The notes under the pieces were generated by a model. The model was not told the DNA's origin, ran no database searches, and worked only from the letters and a program-made list of their open reading frames with translations. DNA of 64,000 bases from Halomonas sp. HL-93 (GTDB lineage: Bacteria; Pseudomonadota; Gammaproteobacteria; Pseudomonadales; Halomonadaceae), in assembly GCF_900086985.1 (NCBI RefSeq), contig NZ_LT593974.1:992001-1056000 (forward strand), written 5' to 3'. Of the stretch, positions 16,396 to 25,561 are shown in pieces. Positions within the stretch are counted from its first letter, which is position 1. Each line of letters starts with the position of its first letter. Position numbers and translations under genes: made by a program.

Positions 16396-18534
16396 TTAGA
16401 ACTCGTAGCGTGCCGAGAGCCACAGGCGACGGCCTTCTTCGCTATTGGCATAAACGTTGCCATAGCCAGCCCCATCGCCGTAGTAGCGATAGTCGACGAA
16501 GTCCTTGTCGAACAGGTTGTAGATGGTGGCGCTCAGGTTCAGGTTATCCGAGACGGCGTAATTACCGCCGAGGTTGAACAGCGAGTAGGCTTTAAAATCG
16601 CCCAGGTCATCGAAAAGCGGTACGGGCGGACCGGGAGGCGCGGTGCGCGAGCGGTAACGCTCGCTACGGTACTCTGCGGAGAGCCAGGCATCCAGCTTGT
16701 CGGTGGCCTGCCAGCGCAGCGTGGCATTTACCGAGTGTTCGGGCGTATCGGTGAGCGGTTCGCCTTTATTGTCGCCGCTTTTTTGTTCGCTATCCGTGTA
16801 GGTGTAGTTGGCGTTTAAGCGCCAGTCCGGGTTGAACTGGTAGGCGGTTGAAAGCTCGACGCCTTGGGTGATCGCCTCGTCGACGTTGACTTGCTGGCTG
16901 TAAACGCCGTCAGGAATCAAGGGGTCATTGGTCACCTGCCTGTCGTTACCGCTGGCGATTTTATCGTCAAACTGGTTATGGAACAGCGTCGCGCTGGCAG
17001 TGAAGCCCTGCTGATTATCGTAATGCGCACCGATTTCACTGCTGGTGCTGGTTTCTGGCTCGAGATCGGGGTTGCCGATGGTAAGGATGGTGCCCTGGCC
17101 CGTTACGCCGTTGATACCGTCGTGTAAGTCGTTAAGCGATGGTGTTTTGTAGCCGCGGCTCACGCCACCTTTTAGCGTCCAGTTGGGAGTGGTGTTCCAG
17201 ACTAGATAGCCACGTGGGCTGAACTGGCTGCCAAAGGCATCGTGGTGGTCGTAACGCCCGCCGAGCGTAAGCGCCAGATCGTCGCGCAGCATCCATTCGT
17301 CTTCGGCAAACAGGGCGGTAGTGGTTTGCTCGAATGTCTCGCCCGCTAAACCGTCGTCCAACTCCGAATCCATCCATTGGCCACCTATGGTGGTCATATG
17401 ATCGCCCAGCGGCATGGTGAATTTGCTATCGAGCACCGTGTTGGTGGTTTCTAATTCGCGCGGGTCACCGCCAACGATTCCAGGAAAACCTGCGTATGCT
17501 TCACCCGCCGTACCGGGGATGGTGCGGCCGGTGGTTTCGGTGGTGTTGCGCATCAGGCTGGACTCCAGGGTGCCTGAGGCAAAGCGTCCGGTATGGCCAA
17601 TAGCAACTTGCTCACGCTCAAAACGTAGCTCGTCGGCATAACCGTTAGCGACACCGGGGTCAGGCTCACAGCTGCGCGTGCGACCATCCAAGGTGCCTAA
17701 CTGGCATTCGTCGTTGTTGTAGCGCTGGCGGTTGACTTCACCGTCGAGCCACAGGTCGTGATCATCAGTCGGCGTCCAGGTCAGCTTGCCGCCCAGGTTA
17801 TAGGTATCGCCTTCCACCGGGCTGGGGCCGCGTTGGCTGACCTCGATAGGGTCGCCATTTTCATCGTTGTATTCTAAATTAGATGCGTCGCGCTCATAGA
17901 AGCGTCCGCGCAGCTGTAAACCTAGGGTGTCTTCCACCAGTGGACCGCTGGTATAAAGATTAATCTCACGGCGATCGCCAAAGTCGCGGTCTTGGTTGAA
18001 GGTATTCTCAACGCCAACCGAGCCGGTCCATTCGCGGTCGACCTTGCGGGTAATGATGTTAATTACCCCGCCCATGGCGTCAGAGCCATAAAGTGTCGAC
18101 ATTGGCCCACGAATCACCTCAATGCGCTCAATGCTGGAAGTTGGAGGAAAGAAGCTGGTGGAGGTTTCGCCAAAGCCATTGGGCGTTACGCTACCGGCGG
18201 TATTTTGGCGGCGGCCATCAATCAAAATCAGCGTGTAGTCGCTGGGCATGCCGCGCATGCTGATGTTCCGACCGCCGGTTTTACCCACCTGGCCGCCCAC
18301 GTCCACGCCTTCAACGTCGCGCAGGGCATCGGCAACACTGGTGATGCGTTTGCGCTCCAGTTCCTCGCGAGACACCACCGAAATACTGGCCGGCGCATCG
18401 ACCATCGTCTGTTCAAACCCGCTGGCCGACACCACGATGTTATCCAGTTGGTCGCTTTGTTGTGCGTAAACCGCCGTGGACGATACGGCGAGCGCGATGG
18501 CGCTGACCAAAACGGTGCGAGTAAAGCGTGGCAT
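16396..18534 (-). CDS. TonB-dependent siderophore receptor (catecholate/FepA-CirA-like)
   Basis: 712 aa from ATG at 18534. A signal peptide (about 1-25, ending VYA-QQ) is followed by a TonB box (DNIVVSA), a plug domain (about 40-150, with NISMRGMPSDYTLILIDGRRQ and IERIEVIRGPMSTLYGSDAMGGVINIITR) and a 22-strand outer-membrane barrel ending in the terminal Phe (RYEF). The plug is of the FepA/CirA/IrgA kind, which takes catecholate or linear siderophores. It is divergent from an ABC importer operon, and each side has a Fur-like box. It ends at a terminator. Confidence 0.92.
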   Translation of the reverse strand: MPRFTRTVLVSAIALAVSSTAVYAQQSDQLDNIVVSASGFEQTMVDAPASISVVSREELERKRITSVADALRDVEGVDVGGQVGKTGGRNISMRGMPSDYTLILIDGRRQNTAGSVTPNGFGETSTSFFPPTSSIERIEVIRGPMSTLYGSDAMGGVINIITRKVDREWTGSVGVENTFNQDRDFGDRREINLYTSGPLVEDTLGLQLRGRFYERDASNLEYNDENGDPIEVSQRGPSPVEGDTYNLGGKLTWTPTDDHDLWLDGEVNRQRYNNDECQLGTLDGRTRSCEPDPGVANGYADELRFEREQVAIGHTGRFASGTLESSLMRNTTETTGRTIPGTAGEAYAGFPGIVGGDPRELETTNTVLDSKFTMPLGDHMTTIGGQWMDSELDDGLAGETFEQTTTALFAEDEWMLRDDLALTLGGRYDHHDAFGSQFSPRGYLVWNTTPNWTLKGGVSRGYKTPSLNDLHDGINGVTGQGTILTIGNPDLEPETSTSSEIGAHYDNQQGFTASATLFHNQFDDKIASGNDRQVTNDPLIPDGVYSQQVNVDEAITQGVELSTAYQFNPDWRLNANYTYTDSEQKSGDNKGEPLTDTPEHSVNATLRWQATDKLDAWLSAEYRSERYRSRTAPPGPPVPLFDDLGDFKAYSLFNLGGNYAVSDNLNLSATIYNLFDKDFVDYRYYGDGAGYGNVYANSEEGRRLWLSARYEF

Positions 18535-18562
18535 GGGCACCCCCTGGTAAAGCAATTAGATT

Positions 18563-18581
18563 ATTAATGATATTCATTGTC
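18563..18581 (-). promoter_or_regulatory. Fur box upstream of the receptor gene
   Basis: Matches the 19-base Fur consensus at 15 positions (core TAATGATATTCATTGTC). It lies about 30 bases before the receptor ATG, where Fur would block transcription in iron-replete cells. Confidence 0.7.
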
Positions 18582-18690
18582 AAATGAGATGGAGAGTCTA
18601 AAAACAAAAGTTCCCAAATGCGAGGCAATTGATTGGAACATGACGTTGCGTAAGCTGGAACGATGTGGGTAGAGCGAGCGATGCAGTTGA

Positions 18691-18710
18691 GCGTTGCGTT
18701 GCGTTGCGTC
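18691..18710 (+). repeat. Pentanucleotide repeat (GCGTT) x4
   Basis: Three exact GCGTT units and a fourth with one change (GCGTC). It is upstream of the Fur box of the binding-protein gene and is not inside a supported gene. Confidence 0.6.
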
Positions 18711-18748
18711 GAACGCAGTATTCGCCGTAATATTGATGCAAGTGCTTT

Positions 18749-18763
18749 TGATAATCGTTATTA
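18749..18763 (+). promoter_or_regulatory. Fur box upstream of the ABC importer operon
   Basis: TGATAAT-C-GTTATTA fits the 7-1-7 Fur pattern (TGATAAT-n-ATTATCA) with two mismatches. It is 31 bases before the start of the binding-protein gene. Confidence 0.65.
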
Positions 18764-18794
18764 TTCTGCGCTACTTCAACAGCGAGGACACCTT

Positions 18795-19721
18795 ATGCGG
18801 GCCACATCATTGTGCAATGGCATTGTGGGACTACTACTGAGTGTCTGTTTGGTCAGTGCCGCTCAGGCGCGTACGCTCGATACTGCCTTCGGCGAAGTGG
18901 ATGTAACGGGTACGCCGGAGCGAGTGGTCACGCTGTACGAGGGGGCGCTGGATGCCTCATTGGCCGCGGGTATCACGCCGCTAGGGGCGGTCACCACGCG
19001 TGGTGGCGACAACGTTGCCGAGTACGTGGAAGCGCATTTGGGCGATGAGCGGCCCGCTATCATGGGAGTGGTACGCGAAATCAACACCGAAGCGGTGCTT
19101 GAGCAGCGCCCGGACTTGATCCTCGCGCCTGTTCAGCTTGCTGAAGAGCAATATCAGCTGTTATCACGCATTGCGCCCACGGTGGTGCCGCCGAGTCAGC
19201 CGCTGGCGCCGGATAACTGGAAGGATGAAGCACGGCTTTACGGTAAAGCATTGAACCGTGAGGAGGCCATTGACGACGCCATCAACGCCGTTGAGGAGCG
19301 TGCCGCGGCGCTGGCAAGCGACCTGGAAAACGCCGGTGTGGGCGGAAATGCGTTTGTGGTGCGCTGGATGCCGGGCGGGCCGATGGTGATGTCGAAAAAC
19401 CTGTTTACCGCCGGTCTGCTGGCCGACGTCGGCCTGACCGTCGAAGACGCGGGGCTGGTGGGCGAGCGCGGCGTGCATAGCGATGTGCTAAGCCTTGAAA
19501 ACCTTGCCCAGGTGGATGGTGACTGGCTGTTCCTGGCCACGCTCAATGAAGACGGCCAGGAAGCGCTTGAGTCCGCCAAGCAAAGCAGCGCCTTTACCCG
19601 GCTGGAGGTGGTCCAGCGCGAGCAGGTGGTGCCGGTGAACGGTCAGCTGTGGACCAGCGCCAACGGCCCGCTGGCGGCGCAGGCGATTCTTGACGATGTA
19701 GAAGCCGCTTTGTTGCCGTGA
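18795..19721 (+). CDS. Iron-siderophore ABC transporter substrate-binding protein
   Basis: 308 aa from ATG at 18795, with GAGGA 6 bases upstream. A signal peptide (about 1-25, ending AQA-RT) leads to a FhuD/FecB-type fold: PERVVTLYEGALDASLAAGITPLGAV, then VLEQRPDLILAP and VHSDVLSLENLAQVDGDWLFLA. It carries ferric siderophore from the outer-membrane receptor to the permease. It opens the operon with two FecCD permeases and an ATPase, with the permease ATG overlapping its stop. Confidence 0.9.
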   Translation: MRATSLCNGIVGLLLSVCLVSAAQARTLDTAFGEVDVTGTPERVVTLYEGALDASLAAGITPLGAVTTRGGDNVAEYVEAHLGDERPAIMGVVREINTEAVLEQRPDLILAPVQLAEEQYQLLSRIAPTVVPPSQPLAPDNWKDEARLYGKALNREEAIDDAINAVEERAAALASDLENAGVGGNAFVVRWMPGGPMVMSKNLFTAGLLADVGLTVEDAGLVGERGVHSDVLSLENLAQVDGDWLFLATLNEDGQEALESAKQSSAFTRLEVVQREQVVPVNGQLWTSANGPLAAQAILDDVEAALLP

Positions 19722-20722
19722 TGTCGTTAAACGTTGGTCGTCAACGAACGCATATGACGCTACTTTTCACCGCCCTCGTGGCGGTGAGTCTCGTTAGCCT
19801 GCTGATTGGCGCAGGCGACGTCGGCCCGCTGCGTGCGCTGGCGGTGCTTGCCGGCAGTCAGGATGACGATGCGAGTTTCGTGGTATGGGAACTGCGCGCG
19901 CCGCGTACCTTGATTGGCATTATCGTGGGCATGGCCCTGGGAGTGGCGGGGGCGCTGCTCCAGGCCGTCTCGCGTAACCCGCTCGCCGAACCCGGCTTGT
20001 TGGGGGTCAGCGCTGGCGCGGCCTTTGCCGTGGCATTAACCTTGGTCATGGGGGCCAGCGCGGCCACGCTGCGTATTTCGGTGGCCCAGTTGGGAGCGCT
20101 GGTCGGCTGCCTATGTGTGCTTAGCGTCACCCGCGTGCACGGTGTGGGCAGCGATCCGGTGCGGCTGGTATTGGCGGGAGCGGCGTTTTCCGGGCTGCTT
20201 GGCTCGCTGACGTCCCTCATGCTGCTGTTTGATCAGCGCGCGGCGGATGAAATCCGTTTCTGGGTCATCGGCAGTCTCGCCGGACGACGCCTTGATGATG
20301 TGGTCGCCATGTTGCCCAGCATGCTGGTGGCCGCCGTGTTGGTGGTTGTTACGGCCCGCCCGCTGGCGGCGCTGGCGCTAGGCGAACGGGCCGCGTCAGG
20401 GCTGGGACATCATCCAGGGCTGATCCGTTGGTTGGTCGTCGCCTGCGTGGCGGTACTGGTGGGCGCTGCCACCGCGATTGCCGGTCCTATTGCGTTTGTC
20501 GGCCTGGTCGTGCCGTTTGCCGCTCGAGCGATCGCCGGGCCGGACATTCGCCGCACGCTGTGGTTCTGCCTGCCGATCGGCCCCTTGATGGTGCTCGCCG
20601 CAGATATCATTGCGCGTGTGTTAGTGGCGCCTTCAGAGCTGCCAATTGGCGTGTTGACCGCCCTATGCGGTGCTCCGGTACTGGTCGCGGTGGTGCGCGC
20701 CCGGCGGCTACCCTCCTTATAA
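19721..20722 (+). CDS. FecCD-family siderophore ABC permease (first)
   Basis: 333 aa with about 9-10 helices. It shows family motifs ELRAPRTLIGIIVGMALGVAG near residue 60 and NPLAEPGLLGVSAGAA, plus the cytoplasmic ATPase-contact region. The ATG at 19721 shares a base with the binding-protein stop (TGATG); a GTG one codon earlier is also possible. It pairs with the second permease to form the membrane channel. Confidence 0.9.
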   Translation: MSLNVGRQRTHMTLLFTALVAVSLVSLLIGAGDVGPLRALAVLAGSQDDDASFVVWELRAPRTLIGIIVGMALGVAGALLQAVSRNPLAEPGLLGVSAGAAFAVALTLVMGASAATLRISVAQLGALVGCLCVLSVTRVHGVGSDPVRLVLAGAAFSGLLGSLTSLMLLFDQRAADEIRFWVIGSLAGRRLDDVVAMLPSMLVAAVLVVVTARPLAALALGERAASGLGHHPGLIRWLVVACVAVLVGAATAIAGPIAFVGLVVPFAARAIAGPDIRRTLWFCLPIGPLMVLAADIIARVLVAPSELPIGVLTALCGAPVLVAVVRARRLPSL

Positions 20723-20735
20723 TCTCTGGCGTTGC

Positions 20736-21857
20736 ATGCCCATGAAATCGAACGCAACTGATCTTTCTTCGCCGGCCTTGTTAACCCAGCACCCTGCGGC
20801 TGAGGTAGCGGCACCGTCAGGCTATTGGCGGGTGGCGTGGCGCTCTCCACGTGGCAATGCCTGCAGTGTGCTGATTGAGCGCCGCGGACTGACCGTCAAT
20901 ACGGGGTTGTGGGTCGCGCTGCTCGTCGCCTGCGTGCTTTACCTGGGGCTTGGGAGTATGACGCTGGCGCCGAGCACGGTTGTCCCGGCGCTCTTTGGCC
21001 GGGGCGAGATGATCAACGTGTTTACCGTGCAGGAGCTGCGCCTGCCCCGGCTGTTAGCGGCCTGTTTAACCGGGGCTGCCTTTGCGCTTGCCGGGGTGCT
21101 GATGCAAACCCTGGCACGCAACCGACTGGCCACCCCAGGGATTATCGGTATCGATAATGGCGCCACGGCGTTTGCCGTGGCCTCGGTGGTGGGGATGGGC
21201 ATTTCCCTGGCCCCGTCGGCCATGGCGCTGGCGGGGGCTGCTACCGCAGCCGCATTGACCTTTGGCCTCGTGGCGGGTGGTGGCACGCAGGGCTATCGCT
21301 TTATCGTGGCGGGGATTGGCGTCGGCGCGGTATTCGGTGCCGTCACCCAATTGATGTTGGCACGGGTGGCGATTGATACCGCCAATGCGGCCTACCCCTG
21401 GACCGTCGGGTCGCTCAACGCCCGCCCAGGCGACGCCGTCTTTTGGCTAGCGGGCGGTCTTATCGTCGGCGTGGTCGCTGCGGGGGTCGTCGCGCGTCCG
21501 CTATCGCTGATGCGCTTTAAAGATGCAACGGCCTGTGGGCTGGGCGTTAACGTTAAAGCGCGACGCTTCCAGGTATTGTTGCTCTCGGTGGTGTTGACGG
21601 CGCTGGCGGTTGCGGTGGCAGGGCCAGTGGGTATGGTCGGGCTGATCGGCCCTGAAATTGCCCGCTCCCTTGCAAGCTCGCGCCAGGTACCGTTAGTGGC
21701 GTCGCTATTGTCAGGCGCGCTGGTGATGGTGCTGGCGGACCTCGCCGGGCGCACTTTGCTGGCCCCGATTGAAATCCCTGTCGGTATTGTCACCGCCGTC
21801 ATCGGCGGTCCCTGGTTATTATGGATACTAATGCGCCCGCAACGGAGTTACGCATGA
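20736..21857 (+). CDS. FecCD-family siderophore ABC permease (second)
   Basis: 373 aa from ATG at 20736; an alternative ATG lies two codons on, and neither has a strong ribosome site. About 60 extra polar residues precede the first helix (NTGLWVALLVACVLYLGLGS), an N-terminal extension seen in some second permeases of this class. Motifs: VQELRLPRLLAACLTGAAFALAG and NRLATPGIIGIDNGA. It overlaps the ATPase start by 4 bases. Confidence 0.88.
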   Translation: MPMKSNATDLSSPALLTQHPAAEVAAPSGYWRVAWRSPRGNACSVLIERRGLTVNTGLWVALLVACVLYLGLGSMTLAPSTVVPALFGRGEMINVFTVQELRLPRLLAACLTGAAFALAGVLMQTLARNRLATPGIIGIDNGATAFAVASVVGMGISLAPSAMALAGAATAAALTFGLVAGGGTQGYRFIVAGIGVGAVFGAVTQLMLARVAIDTANAAYPWTVGSLNARPGDAVFWLAGGLIVGVVAAGVVARPLSLMRFKDATACGLGVNVKARRFQVLLLSVVLTALAVAVAGPVGMVGLIGPEIARSLASSRQVPLVASLLSGALVMVLADLAGRTLLAPIEIPVGIVTAVIGGPWLLWILMRPQRSYA

Positions 21858-22657
21858 CGCATGCTGAGCCATCCCCCACGCTTGCCACCGAATCGCTTGC
21901 CCTGAGTTATGGCCCTCGGCGCGTCATTGAGTCGCTGGACGTCAGCCTGCCGAGTGGCCAGGTCACCGCGATTGTGGGCCCCAACGGCTGTGGCAAGTCC
22001 ACGCTACTGTCGGGCCTAGCGCGTCTGCACAAACCGGAAAGTGGGGCAGTACTGTTGAATGGTGCGGATATCCAACACCTGCCCGCCCGTAAGCTCGCCA
22101 CTCAACTGGCGCTGTTGCCGCAAGAGGCCGTGGCGCCGGAAGGGCTGACGGTCAGCGAGCTGATTCGCTTTGGCCGCCAGCCTCACCAGGGCTGGCTGCG
22201 CCAATGGTCGGCGGAGGACCAGCGTGTGGTCGAGTACGCACTTGTCGCCGCCGGGCTTGAATCCTTGGCCGAGCGTCCGCTGGAAGCGCTTTCCGGCGGG
22301 CAGCGCCAACGGGCGTGGATTGCCATGACCATCGCCCAGCAAACACCGCTGTTACTGCTCGACGAGCCGACCTCGGCGTTGGACCTGGGTCATCAGATCG
22401 AAGTGTTTGAGCTGGTACGCCACCTTGCCTGCCAAGGCCGCACCGTGGTGATGGTGCTGCATGATTTAGCCAGCGCCTGCCGCTACGCGGATCATCTCAT
22501 CGCCATGTGCGAAGGGCAGGTTGTCGCCCAAGGGGCGCCTGCAAAGGTCGTTACCCCAGCGCTGGTGCGCGAGCTGTATCAGGTAGATTGCACGCTGATT
22601 ATCGACCCAGATACCGGCAGTCCCTTATTGGCCAACGTGCGCCGTGCCGGTTCTTAA
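21854..22657 (+). CDS. Siderophore ABC transporter ATP-binding protein (FepC/FecE-like)
   Basis: 267 aa from ATG at 21854 (GGAG 6 bases before; ATGA overlap). Walker A is GPNGCGKST, signature ALSGGQRQRAWIAM, Walker B LLLLDEPTSALD and H-loop VLHD. It belongs to the FepC group with QEAVAPEGLTVSELIRFGRQPHQGW. It powers the import complex with the two permeases and the binding protein. Confidence 0.92.
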   Translation: MTHAEPSPTLATESLALSYGPRRVIESLDVSLPSGQVTAIVGPNGCGKSTLLSGLARLHKPESGAVLLNGADIQHLPARKLATQLALLPQEAVAPEGLTVSELIRFGRQPHQGWLRQWSAEDQRVVEYALVAAGLESLAERPLEALSGGQRQRAWIAMTIAQQTPLLLLDEPTSALDLGHQIEVFELVRHLACQGRTVVMVLHDLASACRYADHLIAMCEGQVVAQGAPAKVVTPALVRELYQVDCTLIIDPDTGSPLLANVRRAGS

Positions 22658-22759
22658 GCCTTGTGCCCAAACCAAGCCCCTAAGCCGACGTTTGGTAAAT
22701 AGGAAAGTGGTACGATAGGCCACATCATTCGACCCATAACCACTCAGTAAGGAATGCTC

Positions 22760-24595
22760 GTGGCTTCTTTTACGCCCCGTTCTCAGGCCCGCTCTCAGAA
22801 TCAGAGCTTTCAGGCCTTGATGCGCCTTCTGCGCTATGCCAAAGGCTATCGGCGGCGGATTATCGCCGCGACCGTTTGCTCGATCATCAACAAGCTGTTC
22901 GATATCGCCCCCGAAATTCTCATCGGCGTGGCGATCGACGTGGTGGTCAATCAGGAACAAAGCTTTGTGGCGCGGTTGGGCTTCGACGCTCCTCAAGAGC
23001 AGATCACCATCCTCGCCGTGTTGACGTTCTTTATCTGGGCGGGGGAGTCGCTGTTTGAGTACCTGTTCCAGATTTTATGGCGCAACCTGGCCCAACGGCT
23101 TCAGGCGGATATGCGTCAGGACACCTACGAGCATGCCCAGCGGCTGGATATGGCGTTTTTTGAGTCGAAAAGCTCCGGCCAGCTTGTTGCCACGATGAAT
23201 GATGACGTTAACCAGCTTGAGCGTTTCCTCGACGGTGGTGCTAACTCGCTGATTCAGGTGGGCGTCACGGTAGTTGCCGTCGGTGCAGTCTTCTTCGTGC
23301 TCTCGCCGCTGATCGCGCTGCTGGCGTTTACGCCCATTCCGCTGATCATCTGGGGCGCGTTTTACTTCCAGCGCAAAGCCGGGCCGCTTTACAGCGACGT
23401 GCGCGAAAAGGTTGGCGATTTGGCCAGCCGCCTTTCCAATAACTTAAGCGGTATCGCCACGATTAAAAGCTTTACCAGCGAAGACCGCGAGGCCGAGCGC
23501 CTGCGCGATGCCAGCGAAGCCTACGTGGATGCCAATCGCCGGGCGATCAAGGTGAGCTCGGCGTTTATCCCGGTTATTCGTATGGCGATTCTGGCGGGCT
23601 TTTTGGCCACCTTTACCGTGGGGGGCATGATGGCGCTCAACGGCACCTTGAACGTGGGCGCTTACGGCGTGCTGGTGTTTTTGACCCAGCGCCTGCTGTG
23701 GCCGTTGACCGGCTTGGCTCAGGTGATTGACCTATTTGAGCGCGCCATGGCCAGCACCAAACGCATTCTCGATCTGCTGGAAGAGCCCATTACGGTTAAA
23801 GACGACAGCACCACGTCGCTGGTTCAGCCCATTAAAGGTGAGGTGCGCTTCGAGTCGGTAAGCTTCCACTACACCGCCAGTGAAGTGGGCGTTGATGGGG
23901 TGGATTTACACGCGCCAGCTGGGCATACCCTGGCGCTGGTCGGTGCGACCGGTTCAGGTAAATCGACGCTGATCAAATTGCTGCTGCGTTTTTACGACCC
24001 CAAAAGCGGGCGGGTACTGATTGACGGGCAGCCGGTAACGGACGTGAGCATGCACTCGCTGCGCCAGGCGATTGGCCTGGTCAGCCAGGATGTGTACCTG
24101 TTTGAAGGCAGTATTCGCGACAATATTGCCTACGGCCGGCCGGATGCGGATGACGCCGCGATTATCGATGCCGCCAAAACCGCCGAGGCGTGGAGCTTTA
24201 TTGAAACGCTGCCCCAAGGGCTGGAAACGCCGGTAGGGGAGCGGGGCGTGCGCCTTTCCGGCGGCCAGCGCCAACGGCTTTCACTGGCCCGGGCGCTGCT
24301 TAAAGACCCGCCGGTTTTGGTGCTGGATGAAGCCACCAGCGCGGTGGATAACGAAACCGAAGCCGCCATTCAGCGCTCGCTCAAGCGCATTGCCCACGGC
24401 CGCACGGTGATCATGATTGCTCACCGGCTTTCGACCATTGTGCACGCCGATGAGATCGTGGTGATCGAAAAAGGCCAAGTGGCCGAACGCGGCACTCACT
24501 CAAGCTTGCTCGCCGCTAATGGCCATTACGCGGCCCAATGGCGCGTGCAAACCGGCGAGGCGCTGGCGGGCGATGCTGAAGCCGTTAGCGGTTAA
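22760..24595 (+). CDS. ABC exporter-type half transporter (MsbA/MdlB fold)
   Basis: 611 aa from GTG at 22760: TAAGGA is 6 bases before this GTG, while it abuts an ATG at 22754. The six-helix membrane domain (about 30-340) is fused to an ABC domain with Walker A GATGSGKST, signature LSGGQRQRLSLARAL and Walker B VLVLDEATSAVD. It should work as a homodimer. It follows the siderophore importer operon by about 100 bases. Export-fold proteins next to siderophore genes can export siderophores or act in their uptake (IrtAB-like), but lipid or drug export is equally possible. Confidence 0.85.
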   Translation: MASFTPRSQARSQNQSFQALMRLLRYAKGYRRRIIAATVCSIINKLFDIAPEILIGVAIDVVVNQEQSFVARLGFDAPQEQITILAVLTFFIWAGESLFEYLFQILWRNLAQRLQADMRQDTYEHAQRLDMAFFESKSSGQLVATMNDDVNQLERFLDGGANSLIQVGVTVVAVGAVFFVLSPLIALLAFTPIPLIIWGAFYFQRKAGPLYSDVREKVGDLASRLSNNLSGIATIKSFTSEDREAERLRDASEAYVDANRRAIKVSSAFIPVIRMAILAGFLATFTVGGMMALNGTLNVGAYGVLVFLTQRLLWPLTGLAQVIDLFERAMASTKRILDLLEEPITVKDDSTTSLVQPIKGEVRFESVSFHYTASEVGVDGVDLHAPAGHTLALVGATGSGKSTLIKLLLRFYDPKSGRVLIDGQPVTDVSMHSLRQAIGLVSQDVYLFEGSIRDNIAYGRPDADDAAIIDAAKTAEAWSFIETLPQGLETPVGERGVRLSGGQRQRLSLARALLKDPPVLVLDEATSAVDNETEAAIQRSLKRIAHGRTVIMIAHRLSTIVHADEIVVIEKGQVAERGTHSSLLAANGHYAAQWRVQTGEALAGDAEAVSG

Positions 24596-25160
24596 CGAGC
24601 CGTGCATCCAGCGTGATCGGCACGTGCTCGTCTATCTCGTTATAACCTAGCATCGAGAGCACGCTGCGCAGCGTGGCGTTGGCCATCAACGCGCGGCCAT
24701 CCAGCGCCATGGGCTCGGCGTGGGTCACGCGCACTTCGTTCAAGCCCTCACGGGTGAAGCGAAGCGGGACAGTCTCTTCCTGGTTGACCATATCGCTTTG
24801 TAGCCGGAAGGTCAGCGTCTCGACCAGCGATTCGCCAATATCCAACTCGTCTAACCGCTCGGGTGGCATTTGCGCCACCAGCGTGACCAACGTGGTGTTG
24901 GCCAGCATCTCGGCCCAGGTGGGCAGTTCGCCCATCCGGGTTAGCATATCCGTTTGGCTGAGCTTGAGTGGCAGACGCAGCGTTCCATCGGCGGAAATAT
25001 CGCCCTGCAGGTCGCGAACCTGATGGTGATGGGTTTGCGGCTCATCGCCATCCAACTGGGTAATCGATGCTTGAACGTTCGAGCGGTCAGGGTCCAACTG
25101 CCAATCTGCCTGCGCCGGTAGCGCCAACAGCAGCGAAAAAAGCGCCATCAATGCTTTCAA
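24585..25160 (-). CDS. YceI-family periplasmic protein
   Basis: 191 aa from TTG at 25160, chosen because AAGGAG lies 7 bases upstream and the signal peptide (MALFSLLLALPAQA) then sits at the start. The first ATG is too far from this site. The mature part, from DWQLDPDRSNVQASITQLDG, has the YceI lipocalin-like beta-barrel pattern; the family binds isoprenoid lipids such as polyprenyl quinones. Its end overlaps the end of the ABC exporter gene by 11 bases, tail to tail. Confidence 0.82.
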   Translation of the reverse strand: MKALMALFSLLLALPAQADWQLDPDRSNVQASITQLDGDEPQTHHHQVRDLQGDISADGTLRLPLKLSQTDMLTRMGELPTWAEMLANTTLVTLVAQMPPERLDELDIGESLVETLTFRLQSDMVNQEETVPLRFTREGLNEVRVTHAEPMALDGRALMANATLRSVLSMLGYNEIDEHVPITLDARLVNR

Positions 25161-25303
25161 AGCGTATCTCCTTATAAGGGCCTTTCTCAAAAGGGCTTCC
25201 CTCAAGACCCGCTAACCCTTAAAAAGTGCCGCGGTAATGGCAAGATAGCCTAACTAGGGGCTGGCCTCGCTCCACCACATTCGCTATGATATGCACGCTT
25301 TTC

Positions 25304-25380
<77 letters not shown>

Positions 25381-25400
25381 TTCTATGTGCTAATTCTTAA

Positions 25401-25440
25401 AGCAGGGGATTATGAGCCCCTTGGTCTGTATTTCCCTGCT
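25401..25440 (+). repeat. tRNA-derived partial repeat with inverted anticodon loop
   Basis: Positions 25401-25426 copy tRNA positions 25327-25352: the first 9 and last 9 bases are identical (AGCAGGGGA and CCCTTGGTC). The middle, with the shared A, is the reverse complement of the tRNA loop (8 of 9). AGCAGGG also pairs with CCCTGCT at 25434-25440. It lies 21 bases after the tRNA, at the edge of the restriction island, and may be a relic of integration or inversion. Confidence 0.6.
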
Positions 25441-25517
25441 GCTCGTTTGATCCCCATCTTACTTCCTTTATTTTCGCTTGCGCTTCCTGGCTGTTACCGC
25501 ACAGGTTGGCGTGTATG

Positions 25518-25539
25518 ATATTCGCCAATTAACGAATAT
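25518..25539 (+). promoter_or_regulatory. Palindrome before hsdM
   Basis: ATATTCG and CGAATAT are perfect 7-base arms around an 8-base AT-rich spacer, 12 bases before the ribosome site of hsdM. It could be an operator or a leader hairpin. No controller gene is visible beside it. Confidence 0.4.
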
Positions 25540-25561
25540 TTACTTAGCGTGGGGAAGTACC

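Noticed and set aside
19858..21802. Long antisense frames opposite the FecCD permease genes
   Set aside because: They are by-products of high-GC membrane-protein codon use; they lack ribosome sites and domain patterns.
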